NCBI GenBank assembly: GCA_964017195.1
Contig: OZ024894.1
Coordinates: 7,247,537 to 7,311,536 of the forward strand
Length of the DNA stretch: 64,000 nt
Origin: Siderastrea radians
Lineage: Eukaryota > Cnidaria > Anthozoa > Scleractinia > Rhizangiidae
Reading direction: 5' to 3'
How positions within the stretch are numbered: the stretch's first letter is position 1; each line of letters opens with the position of its first letter. The notes below the pieces were generated by a model that worked only from the letters and a program-made list of their open reading frames with translations, ran no database searches and had not been told where the DNA came from. The position numbers were made by a program, and so were the translations under genes. Shown one piece after another: positions 46,383 through 54,129 of the stretch.

Positions 46383-47491
46383 AGAGAACCAAACGCCCTG
46401 TCTCGTCGTCAACGAAGAAAAGCAATGTCTCGCAACAATGGTTAAGCCGTTACCACGATCCTAGCGCCCCGGGGAGTTTAGGCGGGGTGCAACGGTTTGC
46501 CAAAGCCCAGGGTCTCCCTTTGAAAAAAGCCCAACGACTCTTGGAACAGGATGTGGGCTACACCTTGCATAAACCACGACGTCGTCGTTTTGCTACCTTA
46601 CCCGTGATCGTAGGGGGTTTAGATGATCAATGGGCCGCGGATTTAGTGGAAGTGCAACGGTTGGCTAAACATAATCGGGGTATACGCTACTTATTGACCG
46701 TCGTGGATGTGTTGTCCAAGTACGCGTGGGTCCAACCGTTGAAAACCAAAACCGGCGTGGCCCTCGTGAAAGCCTTTGAGAAGATTGTGAGACAAGGACG
46801 TCACCCCAACCGATTGCAAACGGATCGAGGGAAAGAATTTTACAATCGGACCTTTCAACGATGGGTCGACGAGCAAGACATCCAACATTTTTCCACCGAA
46901 GGGGATGCCAAAGCCAGTGTGGTGGAACGATTTAATCGGACCTTGAAAGAACGGTTGTACCGTTATTTGACCACGGCCAACACGTTACGCTTTGACAATG
47001 TCTTACCCGAGCTGGTGCAAGGGTATAATGCCACCCGTCATCGAAGTATTGGTATGCCCCCCGAAGACGTGACGTGGGACAACGAAGAAGCCGTGTGGAA
47101 ACGATTGTACAGCAAACGATTGAAAGGTCGGAAAAAACCCCAATTCAAAGTGGGGGATCGGGTCCGTCTCAACACGATTCATCGTACCTTTGAAAAAGGC
47201 TATCTCCCCGGTTGGACCGAAGAAGTGTTTGTGGTGCATCGTGTGATCCCGGGCCCCGTGCCCACCTATAAGATTCACGAATGGGATGAGACCCCCATCC
47301 AAGGCACGTTTTATGAAGAGGATTTACAAAAAGTCCAGGTGTCCGACGTGTTTCGCATCGAAAAGGTACTTAAGCGTCAAAAAGATCGTTGGTTGGTCAA
47401 GTGGAAAGGGTGGCCCGACAAGTACAATAGTTGGATTGCTCGTGGTGACGTGACATCCCTTCGACCGCGCAAACGACGCCGACGACGCTAA
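46319..47491 (+). CDS. int: Retrovirus-like integrase with chromodomain
   Basis: 390 residues. After a basic, Ser/Thr-rich N-terminus and a helical segment (GVQRFAKAQGLPLKKAQRLL), the rve core carries the acidic triad: Asp108 (QWAADLVEV), Asp169 (QTDRGKEF) and Glu203 (VVERFNRTLKERL), about 33 residues apart for the last pair. A C-terminal chromodomain (FRIEKVLKRQ, WLVKWKGWPDKYNSWIA, about 342-375) is followed by an Arg-rich tail. It inserts the linear genome and makes the 6-bp duplication. The chromodomain may steer it to chromatin marks. All key residues are present. A second ATG 12 bp downstream is an alternative start. Confidence 0.95.
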   Translation: MPERMAPRKKTQRWSTTTTKLKRTKRPVSSSTKKSNVSQQWLSRYHDPSAPGSLGGVQRFAKAQGLPLKKAQRLLEQDVGYTLHKPRRRRFATLPVIVGGLDDQWAADLVEVQRLAKHNRGIRYLLTVVDVLSKYAWVQPLKTKTGVALVKAFEKIVRQGRHPNRLQTDRGKEFYNRTFQRWVDEQDIQHFSTEGDAKASVVERFNRTLKERLYRYLTTANTLRFDNVLPELVQGYNATRHRSIGMPPEDVTWDNEEAVWKRLYSKRLKGRKKPQFKVGDRVRLNTIHRTFEKGYLPGWTEEVFVVHRVIPGPVPTYKIHEWDETPIQGTFYEEDLQKVQVSDVFRIEKVLKRQKDRWLVKWKGWPDKYNSWIARGDVTSLRPRKRRRRR

Positions 47492-47494
47492 ACA

Positions 47495-48538
47495 ATGACG
47501 TGGGTGCCCAATTCGTCGTTTTACGTGACGTTGATGAGTCATGCGAGTACCAAAGAGTTTCCTGGGAACAAGAGTCATCATTTCAGAAACCGATTGCCGA
47601 AACCCATTCGATTTATGGGACGCGGATGGATGGTGGGTATGGTGAGTTTATCCTTACCCACCATTCCAGTGCTAGCGGAAGAAGGAGGCGTGGGTGATTC
47701 CCATCCTCTGTTGTACGTACGATGGCACGAACGGGTGCATGACACAGACGATCTAGGGAACGATGAGTGGTACCATGAACGGCGCGAACTCACTCTCTAC
47801 GGTCGAGATATGAGAAAGGAGATGACCTCGTTGACGGGAGTTCAATTTTTTCATCAACTGGTGTACCGTTACGTGCAAAGCCGGGCGAAACAAACCAAGC
47901 CCAAAAACAAATGGGCCGAGGACAATGGTGTCAAATTGGTTCCGACCTTTGAATGGACCACCGAAGGGGATTTGTTGTTGAATACCAAGTCAGTGGATTA
48001 CAAACGACAAGTGGCGCACGTGGCATGGGGCAGAACCTTGGCCCTGAAAATGGGATGGATTGAACAAGTGTCCCCCGGTCAGTATCGATTGGGGCCCAAT
48101 CTCTTGCAAGAATTGGATGGCATGTCTACCATTCCGAACCCGACGGATATCCGCGATGGCAGCAACAACCCCACCTTTTGGAAAGTGGGAGGGGATTATC
48201 TGAAATTGAGTCTATCGTGTCCTTGGCGGTTTGTCAATTTGAACGGGGCCTTTCGTGTCCCGTCGGAATTTGCTCCGACGCGACCTTTGCACGTGTATTG
48301 TGATGTAGGGACCAGTAGTATGGTAGGGGGTCGCATCACGGATCTCTTACGAGAAATCAAGTACCACCCCAAAGAAACCACGCACTTTGAACCTCGACAT
48401 ATTCAATATGTCCCGGTACGCAATGAAGTGGTGGAAATCGTGGAAACGCAAATGGCCGAAATCAATGGGGATCTCGTGACATTTGGCGAAGGGCATACCC
48501 TCCTGACCCTCCACTTTAAAAGGGAGGTTGTGGTGTGA
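47495..48538 (+). CDS. Penton-like minor capsid protein 2
   Basis: 347 residues, starting three bases after the integrase stop. The start (SSFYVTLMSHASTKEFPGNK) and the end (VPVRNEVVEIVETQMAEING to GHTLLTLHFKRE) are clearly related to the next gene. Shared internal blocks are SLSLP, LALKMGWIEQV, GPNLLQEL, LKLSLSCPWRFVNLN, LHVYCDV and DLLREI. Pentons of Polintons are jelly-roll proteins with this start and end. With the 48550 gene it forms a tandem duplicate that has diverged, perhaps a vertex plus a fibre or minor component. Confidence 0.75.
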   Translation: MTWVPNSSFYVTLMSHASTKEFPGNKSHHFRNRLPKPIRFMGRGWMVGMVSLSLPTIPVLAEEGGVGDSHPLLYVRWHERVHDTDDLGNDEWYHERRELTLYGRDMRKEMTSLTGVQFFHQLVYRYVQSRAKQTKPKNKWAEDNGVKLVPTFEWTTEGDLLLNTKSVDYKRQVAHVAWGRTLALKMGWIEQVSPGQYRLGPNLLQELDGMSTIPNPTDIRDGSNNPTFWKVGGDYLKLSLSCPWRFVNLNGAFRVPSEFAPTRPLHVYCDVGTSSMVGGRITDLLREIKYHPKETTHFEPRHIQYVPVRNEVVEIVETQMAEINGDLVTFGEGHTLLTLHFKREVVV

Positions 48539-48549
48539 AGCAGACAAAG

Positions 48550-49602
48550 ATGTCGTTCTACGTGACGTTACCCAGTCATTCCAACCGACGTGAATTTCCC
48601 AACAACCAAGCCAATAACTTCAAGATTCGTCTACCTCAACCGTTACAACTCACAGGGGGTGGATGGCAAGTGGGGTTGAGTGCCATTTCCTTACCGGATG
48701 CGCGCGTCAATTTGTACGAGTTGGTGAAGAAAAATGGGTACGTCATGGGGACGTCCTGGGACCAAACCTATCCCAAACCGGATGGAAAAGACGGGGAAAT
48801 GACCTCGCGAGTAGACAGCGCGCGAACCATCATCAATGACGTGAAAGATTTGGATTGGGTGGTGGATGGTGTGAGTTTCATGAAAGCCATCATTGCTCAC
48901 TTGGAACAACAACGTATGGAATTGGCCATTCAAGGTGGTCGGTTTACCAATGATCAAGGCAAACACACCTACATCAAGTTTCGTTGGGAAGGCGAGGATC
49001 TGCTCATCGACAACACGAATGTCTGTCATTGTGGTAACAAAACACCTGCCCTGACTATCTATACCAAGTTAGCACTCAAGATGGGATGGTTACGTCAAAT
49101 TGACACTGTATTGATTTTGGGGCCAAACTTACAACAAGAATTCATCGGGGATCAAATCCCCAACATGACAAAACCAGCCGTTGACAACGATTGGAACGAT
49201 GTGAACGACGATCAGAGCAAGCCGGTCTTTTGGACGGTGCGTTCGTTTTTACCGGATTATTTACAATTGAGTATGAGTTGTAATTGGCGTTTCACCAACT
49301 TGAATGTAGCGTTTCGAACGGTGGTGGGGGAACCCACACGATCGCTGCACGTGTACTCCGACGTGGCAGGCAGCACTGTGGTGGGCAATCGCGTGACCGA
49401 TTTGTTGCGTGAAATCCAGTACAAGCGACAAGCACGAGGCACCCTGTACTTTGAACCGTTGCACATTCAATACATGTCTCTTCGTAACGAGGTGGTGGAA
49501 ATGATTCATGTTCAAGTCGCCGAAACGATTGGTAGAGGAGGCGACTTGGTCAAGTTTGGTGAAGGTCATACCATTGTCACGTTACACTTCAAAAAGACAT
49601 AA
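48550..49602 (+). CDS. Penton-like minor capsid protein 3
   Basis: 350 residues from the ATG at 48550, 35 bp after a TTTAAAAGGG box inside the end of the previous gene. It begins MSFYVTLPSHSNRREFPNNQ and ends with YMSLRNEVVEMIHVQVAE and IVTLHFKKT. Same family as the preceding gene, with the two sharing blocks in the same order. Duplication followed by divergence is likely. Confidence 0.75.
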   Translation: MSFYVTLPSHSNRREFPNNQANNFKIRLPQPLQLTGGGWQVGLSAISLPDARVNLYELVKKNGYVMGTSWDQTYPKPDGKDGEMTSRVDSARTIINDVKDLDWVVDGVSFMKAIIAHLEQQRMELAIQGGRFTNDQGKHTYIKFRWEGEDLLIDNTNVCHCGNKTPALTIYTKLALKMGWLRQIDTVLILGPNLQQEFIGDQIPNMTKPAVDNDWNDVNDDQSKPVFWTVRSFLPDYLQLSMSCNWRFTNLNVAFRTVVGEPTRSLHVYSDVAGSTVVGNRVTDLLREIQYKRQARGTLYFEPLHIQYMSLRNEVVEMIHVQVAETIGRGGDLVKFGEGHTIVTLHFKKT

Positions 49603-49608
49603 AAAGGG
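49599..49608 (+). promoter_or_regulatory. CATAAAAAGG box
   Basis: Overlaps the stop of penton-like 3 and lies 39 bp before the core-protein ATG at 49638. Confidence 0.6.
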
Positions 49609-49637
49609 GGCGGCCAAGGGAGTGTCCCAATCACAAG

Positions 49638-49830
49638 ATGCCCAAGACAAGAGTGCGTCGAATGAGACGAAGAAGAAGAAGGCAACGAGGGGGTTTATTC
49701 CCCCTGGCGGCCCTCATTCCAGCCTTGATCGCTGGAGGAAAAGCTGTGGCGTTGGGTGCCGCGGGGGGGTGCCGCAAGTTATGGGGCTAAAAAAGGGTTG
49801 GAAGCCGCGTTTCGGAAAAGAAGACGATGA
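49638..49830 (+). pseudogene. Small Arg-rich core protein with a likely frameshift
   Basis: The ATG frame gives 50 residues and stops at 49790. It starts with an Arg run and RRQRGG, then a hydrophobic stretch (FPLAALIPALIAGGKAVAL), the pattern of adenovirus pX/mu-like core peptides and of the 55055 gene here. Past a seven-G run (49763-49769) the +1 frame stays open to a TGA at 49828-49830 and encodes a basic tail, and that stop sits 7 bp before the next TATA box. I infer one G was gained, or misread, in the run. The tail is probably part of the ancestral gene. Confidence 0.7.
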
Positions 49831-49836
49831 GGACGG

Positions 49837-49845
49837 TATAAAAAG
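49837..49845 (+). promoter_or_regulatory. TATAAAAAGG box
   Basis: TATAAAAAGGGGG begins 66 bp before the ATG at 49903. Confidence 0.65.
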
Positions 49846-49902
49846 GGGGTCCCATGAAGCACAGACAAAACGTTTATCCCTGGTGAAGAAGAAGAAGACA
49901 CC

Positions 49903-50229
49903 ATGCGTGGGGGAAGTTTGACACGATTTCGAACCGACGAGTGGTATGATCAACAAGGCAAAGGATTGATGACGGATCTGATGCGTGGGGGGTTGCAAGG
50001 TCTTATAAGGACGCGAAATCCTTTAAAACTGCCTAGTAATATCAAGAGAGGATTGGAAACGGGTTTGACACGAGGTATCAAACGCAAAGCCGAAGACGTC
50101 CTTAAAAAGGAAATCACCAAACAAGCCAAGAAAGCGTTGAGTAATAAGAGCGTGAAAGACGCCGTGCGGGTAGCCACGGCCTTATTTCCCAAACAAACCA
50201 AACGGGCGCGTGATATTTTGGGCGTGTGA
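49903..50229 (+). CDS. Small basic core-like protein with adenain-type sites
   Basis: 108 residues. MRGGS at the very start and MRGGL near residue 27 fit the adenain cleavage consensus (M/I/L)xGG-x. The rest is Lys/Arg-rich and helical (LKKEITKQAKKAL, DAVRVATALFPKQ). I infer a DNA-packing or capsid-cementing precursor that the protease cuts during maturation. No homologue can be named with certainty. Confidence 0.65.
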   Translation: MRGGSLTRFRTDEWYDQQGKGLMTDLMRGGLQGLIRTRNPLKLPSNIKRGLETGLTRGIKRKAEDVLKKEITKQAKKALSNKSVKDAVRVATALFPKQTKRARDILGV

Positions 50230-50231
50230 AC

Positions 50232-50465
50232 ATGGATCCCGTGCATTCACGACCTCGACGGATTCGCAGTAATCGAGGGTTGACTCAATGGGGTGGACTG
50301 TATCCGTTTTGGAAACTCAGGAGAGGACAACGTGGTGGCTGGTTAAGTCCCGAGGTGATGAGACTGCCCGGGTTTGATTTGAGACAACGTTTAGCACGAC
50401 GACGACGGTATAAAAACCCCTCACGACGACGACGTACCACCACTCGACGACGACGACGACGTTAA
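50232..50465 (+). CDS. Small Arg-rich protein with QRGG motif (77 aa)
   Basis: ATG at 50232, three bases after the stop of the preceding gene. RRGQRGGWLSPEVM sits mid-protein and the last 30 residues are largely Arg. It is probably a DNA-condensing core protein. Its 3' coding part contains the TATA box of the capsid gene. Confidence 0.65.
   Translation: MDPVHSRPRRIRSNRGLTQWGGLYPFWKLRRGQRGGWLSPEVMRLPGFDLRQRLARRRRYKNPSRRRRTTTRRRRRR
50409..50416 (+). promoter_or_regulatory. TATA box of the capsid gene
   Basis: TATAAAAA lies 59 bp before the major capsid ATG, inside the coding end of the preceding gene. Confidence 0.6.
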
Positions 50466-50467
50466 AC

Positions 50468-51868
50468 ATGCCTGACGTGAGTACACAAACCGCCCCGGCT
50501 CACGAGCGTTCCGAAGGGACCGTCAACCCGGCGTTACGGATTTTCAAGGTGCCACCGACCGACATTAGCATCAATGCCTATCGCATGGTTACCATTCAAC
50601 CCACCACCACGGGTATCAATCCCATGGAATTCATCATTCCGGGATTAGACGATTTTGTGGATTTGGGACGCAGTTACTTTACCATGGAATTGAGATTGCA
50701 GAAAAGTACGAACGATGACTTGGTGGCCGCTCAAAAATTGTGGCCCGTCAACAATTTGGCCCATTCCATCATCAAACAAATTGACTTGCAATTGAATGGC
50801 ACGTTGATCAGTCCACAATCCGACACCTATCATTACAAAGCTTACCTGGAAACCTTGCTGAATTATGACCGAGAAGATGGCAAGACCGTGTTGGGACCCC
50901 AAGGATGGTTCAATCAAGTGGATTTCCCACCCGCATGGACGGCCAACAATACCAACAGTGCAGCACCACATAATGACTACCGGGATCTCCCCGCCAATCA
51001 CAATGCAGCGTTGGCTGCCATGGTAGCCGAAACCGCCAAGTATGCAGGAGGTGTCACCCACAGTCTGGTGTTTACCCCCCACCTGGAAGTCTTTCATACC
51101 GGCAAACTGTTAGTGCCTGGCATCGAAATCAAGATGAAATTTCATTTCAATGGCCCCAGCCTGTTTTTCAATGGAGTGGGTCTAGCTGGTCGATTGATGG
51201 AAGGGGATGTGAAACTACGGTTTCATCTCTGCCAACTGCGTTTGAATGACGCCATCTACCAGAGTTTTTCTGAAAAAAGACACAATGAAGGCCAAGTGGC
51301 TGCTTACCCGACCGTCCGCAGTGAAATCCGGACCTTCACCATGCAAGACAACCTGGTCCGCTTTGATATCCCCAACCTGTTTCAAAACAGAATACCGGAC
51401 CGAATGATTGTGGGGTTACTGGACAGCCGAGCCTTCAATGGAGATGTGAACCGAGATCCGTTCTGCTTCCAGAAATTTGGACTGACGTCCATTAAACAGA
51501 TTGTCAAAGGCGAAGAATACCCTTATGAAACCCTGCAGTTAGTGCACAACAATGGCAGCCGAGATAATCTAGGCTACTTCCGTTTTCTGCAAGCCAGTGG
51601 CGCTTGGTGTAAAAAGAAAGGCAATATGGTAGAACTAGGAGATTGGGGCCATCGGAAAAATTGTACCTTGTACATGTTTGACAATGTGGCCAATGGCTGT
51701 GCTGACAGTCAAAACCTCAACCCCAAGCAAACGGGCGATTTACAATTGGTCTTGGAATTTGGAGCCGCACCCGGTGTCAATATAACCGTGCTCGTCTATG
51801 GAGAATTTGAGAACTTGCTGGAGATTGACCGCAACGGAGCCGTGTTGTATAACATTTACCAACACTAA
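50468..51868 (+). CDS. Major capsid protein (hexon, double jelly roll)
   Basis: 466 residues. The early block around IIPGLDDFVDLGRSYFTMEL, then NLAHSIIKQIDLQLNGTLIS, SDTYHYKAYLETLLNYDRED and GWFNQVD are the signature of the Polinton/adintovirus capsid protein, often labelled 'F54H12.2-like' in animal genomes. Later blocks (LEVFHTGKLLVPGIEIKMKF, FRFLQASG, DLQLVLEFG) continue the second jelly roll. Trimers would tile the icosahedral shell. It lies between the small core genes and the protease, the usual virion block order, and the frame is fully open. Confidence 0.9.
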   Translation: MPDVSTQTAPAHERSEGTVNPALRIFKVPPTDISINAYRMVTIQPTTTGINPMEFIIPGLDDFVDLGRSYFTMELRLQKSTNDDLVAAQKLWPVNNLAHSIIKQIDLQLNGTLISPQSDTYHYKAYLETLLNYDREDGKTVLGPQGWFNQVDFPPAWTANNTNSAAPHNDYRDLPANHNAALAAMVAETAKYAGGVTHSLVFTPHLEVFHTGKLLVPGIEIKMKFHFNGPSLFFNGVGLAGRLMEGDVKLRFHLCQLRLNDAIYQSFSEKRHNEGQVAAYPTVRSEIRTFTMQDNLVRFDIPNLFQNRIPDRMIVGLLDSRAFNGDVNRDPFCFQKFGLTSIKQIVKGEEYPYETLQLVHNNGSRDNLGYFRFLQASGAWCKKKGNMVELGDWGHRKNCTLYMFDNVANGCADSQNLNPKQTGDLQLVLEFGAAPGVNITVLVYGEFENLLEIDRNGAVLYNIYQH

Positions 51869-51870
51869 AG

Positions 51871-52410
51871 ATGGAACACGTGGCCTTGAATAATGTGCAA
51901 TTGGATTATTTAGCCCGAGACGACCCCCACTTGAAACGTTACTTTTACGGGACGGTGGCCTGTGATCGTTTACCCAAGAGGCCTGTCAAGACCCAACCCC
52001 AAGGGTACATTGTGAATACGGACCCACACGATCAACCGGGACAACATTGGTTAGCGGTGTGGACGGATGGAAACGTGTGTGAAATCCTCGACAGTTATGC
52101 TTTACCCATGGACACGTACGTGCAAGCCGCCCCGTTCCAAGCTTGGATTGTGAAACATTGGAAGTATGTGGTGACCAATGGCAAGTCCCTCCAAGCCATT
52201 TCAAGCAAGAGTTGTGGGGATTACGCCTTGTTGTACTTGAAAGCCAAAGCCCGTGGACGGACCTTGCAAGACTTTTTAAATGAGTTTTCCGATCATGATT
52301 ATGTAAGCAATGACCATCAAGCCGGTCAACGCCTTCAACAATTGATTGTAGGCCAAGAAGCCAGATGGTATCAACTTTGTTGTCATCCGTATCATCAACG
52401 GAATGATTAA
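51871..52410 (+). CDS. pro: Adenain-type maturation cysteine protease
   Basis: 179 residues, starting 2 bp after the capsid stop. The adenovirus-protease active site is complete: His59 (GQHWLAVW), Asp74 (EILDSYALP), Gln108 (LQAISS) and Cys115 (KSCGDYALLYL), with the Q-to-C spacing of seven as in adenain. It would cleave the QRGG/MRGG-bearing core precursors during maturation. AATAAA overlaps the stop (52410-52415). No TATA box is obvious, so it may be read from the capsid transcript. Confidence 0.93.
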   Translation: MEHVALNNVQLDYLARDDPHLKRYFYGTVACDRLPKRPVKTQPQGYIVNTDPHDQPGQHWLAVWTDGNVCEILDSYALPMDTYVQAAPFQAWIVKHWKYVVTNGKSLQAISSKSCGDYALLYLKAKARGRTLQDFLNEFSDHDYVSNDHQAGQRLQQLIVGQEARWYQLCCHPYHQRND

Positions 52411-52439
52411 ATAAAATTTGTTGGAAAAACAAGTGTGTC

Positions 52440-52528
52440 GGAGTCGTAGCTCAGTCGGTAGAGCCTTTGGATCCCCCGAAAAACAGGTGTAGGGGGATCG
52501 GGCGTGGGTTCGAGTCCCACCGATTCCA
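52440..52528 (+). ncRNA. tRNA-like Pol III gene with abnormal centre
   Basis: Acceptor stem GGAGTCG/CGATTCC (one G-T pair), A box TAGCTCAGTCGG in a normal D arm, B box GGTTCGAGTCC in a perfect five-pair T arm, and a nine-T run at 52542-52550. Positions 26-48 should be 23 bases but are 39. In place of an anticodon arm there is an eight-pair hairpin, GATCCCCC with GGGGGATC, and a 14-base loop. No canonical intron removal gives a five-pair stem. It may be a tRNA-like non-coding RNA, in the manner of adenovirus VA RNA, or a decayed tRNA. It sits between protease and ATPase. Confidence 0.7.
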
Positions 52529-52554
52529 ATAAAAAGGTGCCTTTTTTTTTCTAA

Positions 52555-53226
52555 ATGGGTAGTATCATCATCATGCAAACGGGGAAACCGTTTCGTTTTC
52601 ATACTCCCTCCTCTATCTTGGTGGTGGGGCCTTCGGGATGTGGCAAAACGGTGTTTACGGAAAAACTCTTGGTAGACAACCCCGAGTTGTTTGAAACCCC
52701 ACCGACCCAAATGCATTATTGTTATGGCGCGTGGCAAGATCGATTTCGAGGCATGCAAGATCATGGGGTGGTGTTTCACGAAGGGATTCCCGATCATGAC
52801 GCGTTGGTCCAATGGTTTCCTCAAGGACAGGGGGTCCTCGTCTTGGATGATTTAATGGATGAAGGGAGTCACGATAAACGCGTGTTGGATTTATTCACCA
52901 AACATTCACATCATCAAGGGGTGACGGTGCTCTACTTGTGCCAAGACATGTTTCCCGTGGGGCGCTATGCCAAAAGTATTTCCCGCAATGCGCATTACAT
53001 TGTGGCGTTCAAGAATCCCCGAGATCAATTAGGGGTACGCAATGTCATGCTGCAATCGTTTCCGACCACCTGGAAAGACACCTTGGAGACCTTTCATCAG
53101 GCCACCACGCGTCCGTATGGCTATTTGATGTTAGATTTACACCCGGCCTCCTCCGATCAACAACGTGTGTTGAGTCACCTGTTAAAAGACGAAGGATGGA
53201 CGCGCACCTATCAAAAGCGAGTATAA
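52555..53226 (+). CDS. atp: Packaging ATPase (FtsK/HerA, A32-like)
   Basis: 223 residues. Walker A GPSGCGKT is at residues 25-32 and Walker B GVLVLDDLMDE is near residues 93-103. LFTKHSHHQGVTVLYLCQD supplies the sensor region (Gln) and SRNAHYIVAFKNPRDQ the following block. The order and length fit the A32-like genome-packaging ATPases of Polintons and large DNA viruses. The ATG lies 5 bases after the T run ending the tRNA-like gene. A CAATAAAAAGG sequence at 52527-52537 may serve as a TATA box. Confidence 0.93.
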   Translation: MGSIIIMQTGKPFRFHTPSSILVVGPSGCGKTVFTEKLLVDNPELFETPPTQMHYCYGAWQDRFRGMQDHGVVFHEGIPDHDALVQWFPQGQGVLVLDDLMDEGSHDKRVLDLFTKHSHHQGVTVLYLCQDMFPVGRYAKSISRNAHYIVAFKNPRDQLGVRNVMLQSFPTTWKDTLETFHQATTRPYGYLMLDLHPASSDQQRVLSHLLKDEGWTRTYQKRV

Positions 53227-53229
53227 AGG
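53222..53229 (+). promoter_or_regulatory. TATAAAGG box
   Basis: At the very end of the ATPase gene, 45 bp before the ATG at 53267. Confidence 0.6.
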
Positions 53230-53266
53230 CACGACACCCCCTTTGGAACCGGAAAAAAGAGCAACC

Positions 53267-53745
53267 ATGGCCGATGAAGACCGTCAACCTCCGCAATCGT
53301 ACGATACCACGACCCCCGCTGGGGTTGGGGCGACCACTAGCAATCAAGTGTCCCCAGGCACCATCCAAGAAATTTTGGATACAGGGGACTCAAGCTTGAT
53401 CGACCAAGCCTTTGATCAAATGACCGTCGAGGACATGATCGCGTATGTGGACCAGCTGCCCTCCCCCCCTCCGTTTAGGACCTCTTCCCCCGCTGGGGTA
53501 GGAAGTCGAGCATCCCATTCACCCTCATTCCAAAGCCCCCAGACCACCCCGGGGTCTTCCCCGGGCACTCCACTTAGTAGGGGGAGCGCGGGCTTGTCGT
53601 CCGGGGCTCGAACGCCTGCGACGCCTCCTAGCGTACCCCGGGCGGCGGGTGCTCGAACAGCGGCGGGTGCTGGGGGTAATGGTAGGGGACGCCGTGGACC
53701 TAGGACTAGAGGTGGACGTGGCGGTGGACGTGGCGGTGGACGTGG

Positions 53746-53776
<31 letters not shown>

Positions 53777-54127
53777 GGTGCTGGCGGGGGAGGAGGTGGT
53801 GCTGGTGGTGGAGGAGGTGGTGGAGGAGGTGGTGGTGGTGGTGGTGGTGGTGGTGGTGGTGGACGACGGGGGCGCCGACGCCGACGCCTTTTCCCCACTT
53901 CACCTGCCTCCACCACTCCCGGATCGTCTGGGAGGTCTGGCAGACAACCTCGTACCTTGCGTCAAGCCGATTTACAACGACGTTTACGGATGCTATTACA
54001 AGATCAAGAACAATTGGCCCAAGGACGGGAAATTGCTAATGTCACCATGACCAATAGCATTGTGACCAGTTATAAACAAGGAGGAGCACCGAGCGTACAA
54101 ACCTCGTCGTCCCGGGTCTCGCCGTGA
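53267..54127 (+). CDS. Poly-Gly protein with conserved C-terminal coil (286 aa)
   Basis: ATG at 53267. An acidic, Pro/Ser-rich first half is followed by an Arg/Gly stretch and an almost pure glycine run encoded by GGT/GGA microsatellite (about 53712-53862), then a basic patch (RRGRRRRR). The last 70 residues form a helix (DLQRRLRMLLQDQEQLAQ) and a tail (NSIVTSYKQGGAPSVQTSSS) that looks conserved-type. Pairs of APxxG-like repeats occur (TTPAGVGA, SSPAGVGS). The role is unknown; a structural virion protein is likely from position. Its stop overlaps the next gene's upstream frame. Confidence 0.7.
53712..53862 (+). repeat. GGT/GGA microsatellite encoding poly-Gly
   Basis: Mostly GGT with some GGA, GGG and GCT triplets, within the 286-residue gene. 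Length changes in threes would not break the frame. Confidence 0.85.
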
Positions 54128-54129
54128 GG

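Noticed and set aside
49508..49921. 137-codon ORF across the core-protein region
   Set aside because: It reads other frames of the penton-like 3' end and of the core gene; the 49638 frame has a promoter, an Arg run and QRGG.
53416..54050. Poly-Pro, poly-His and poly-Val ORFs over the GGT tract
   Set aside because: Other-frame readings of the glycine microsatellite; the plus frame from 53267 has the promoter, conserved tail and neighbour spacing.
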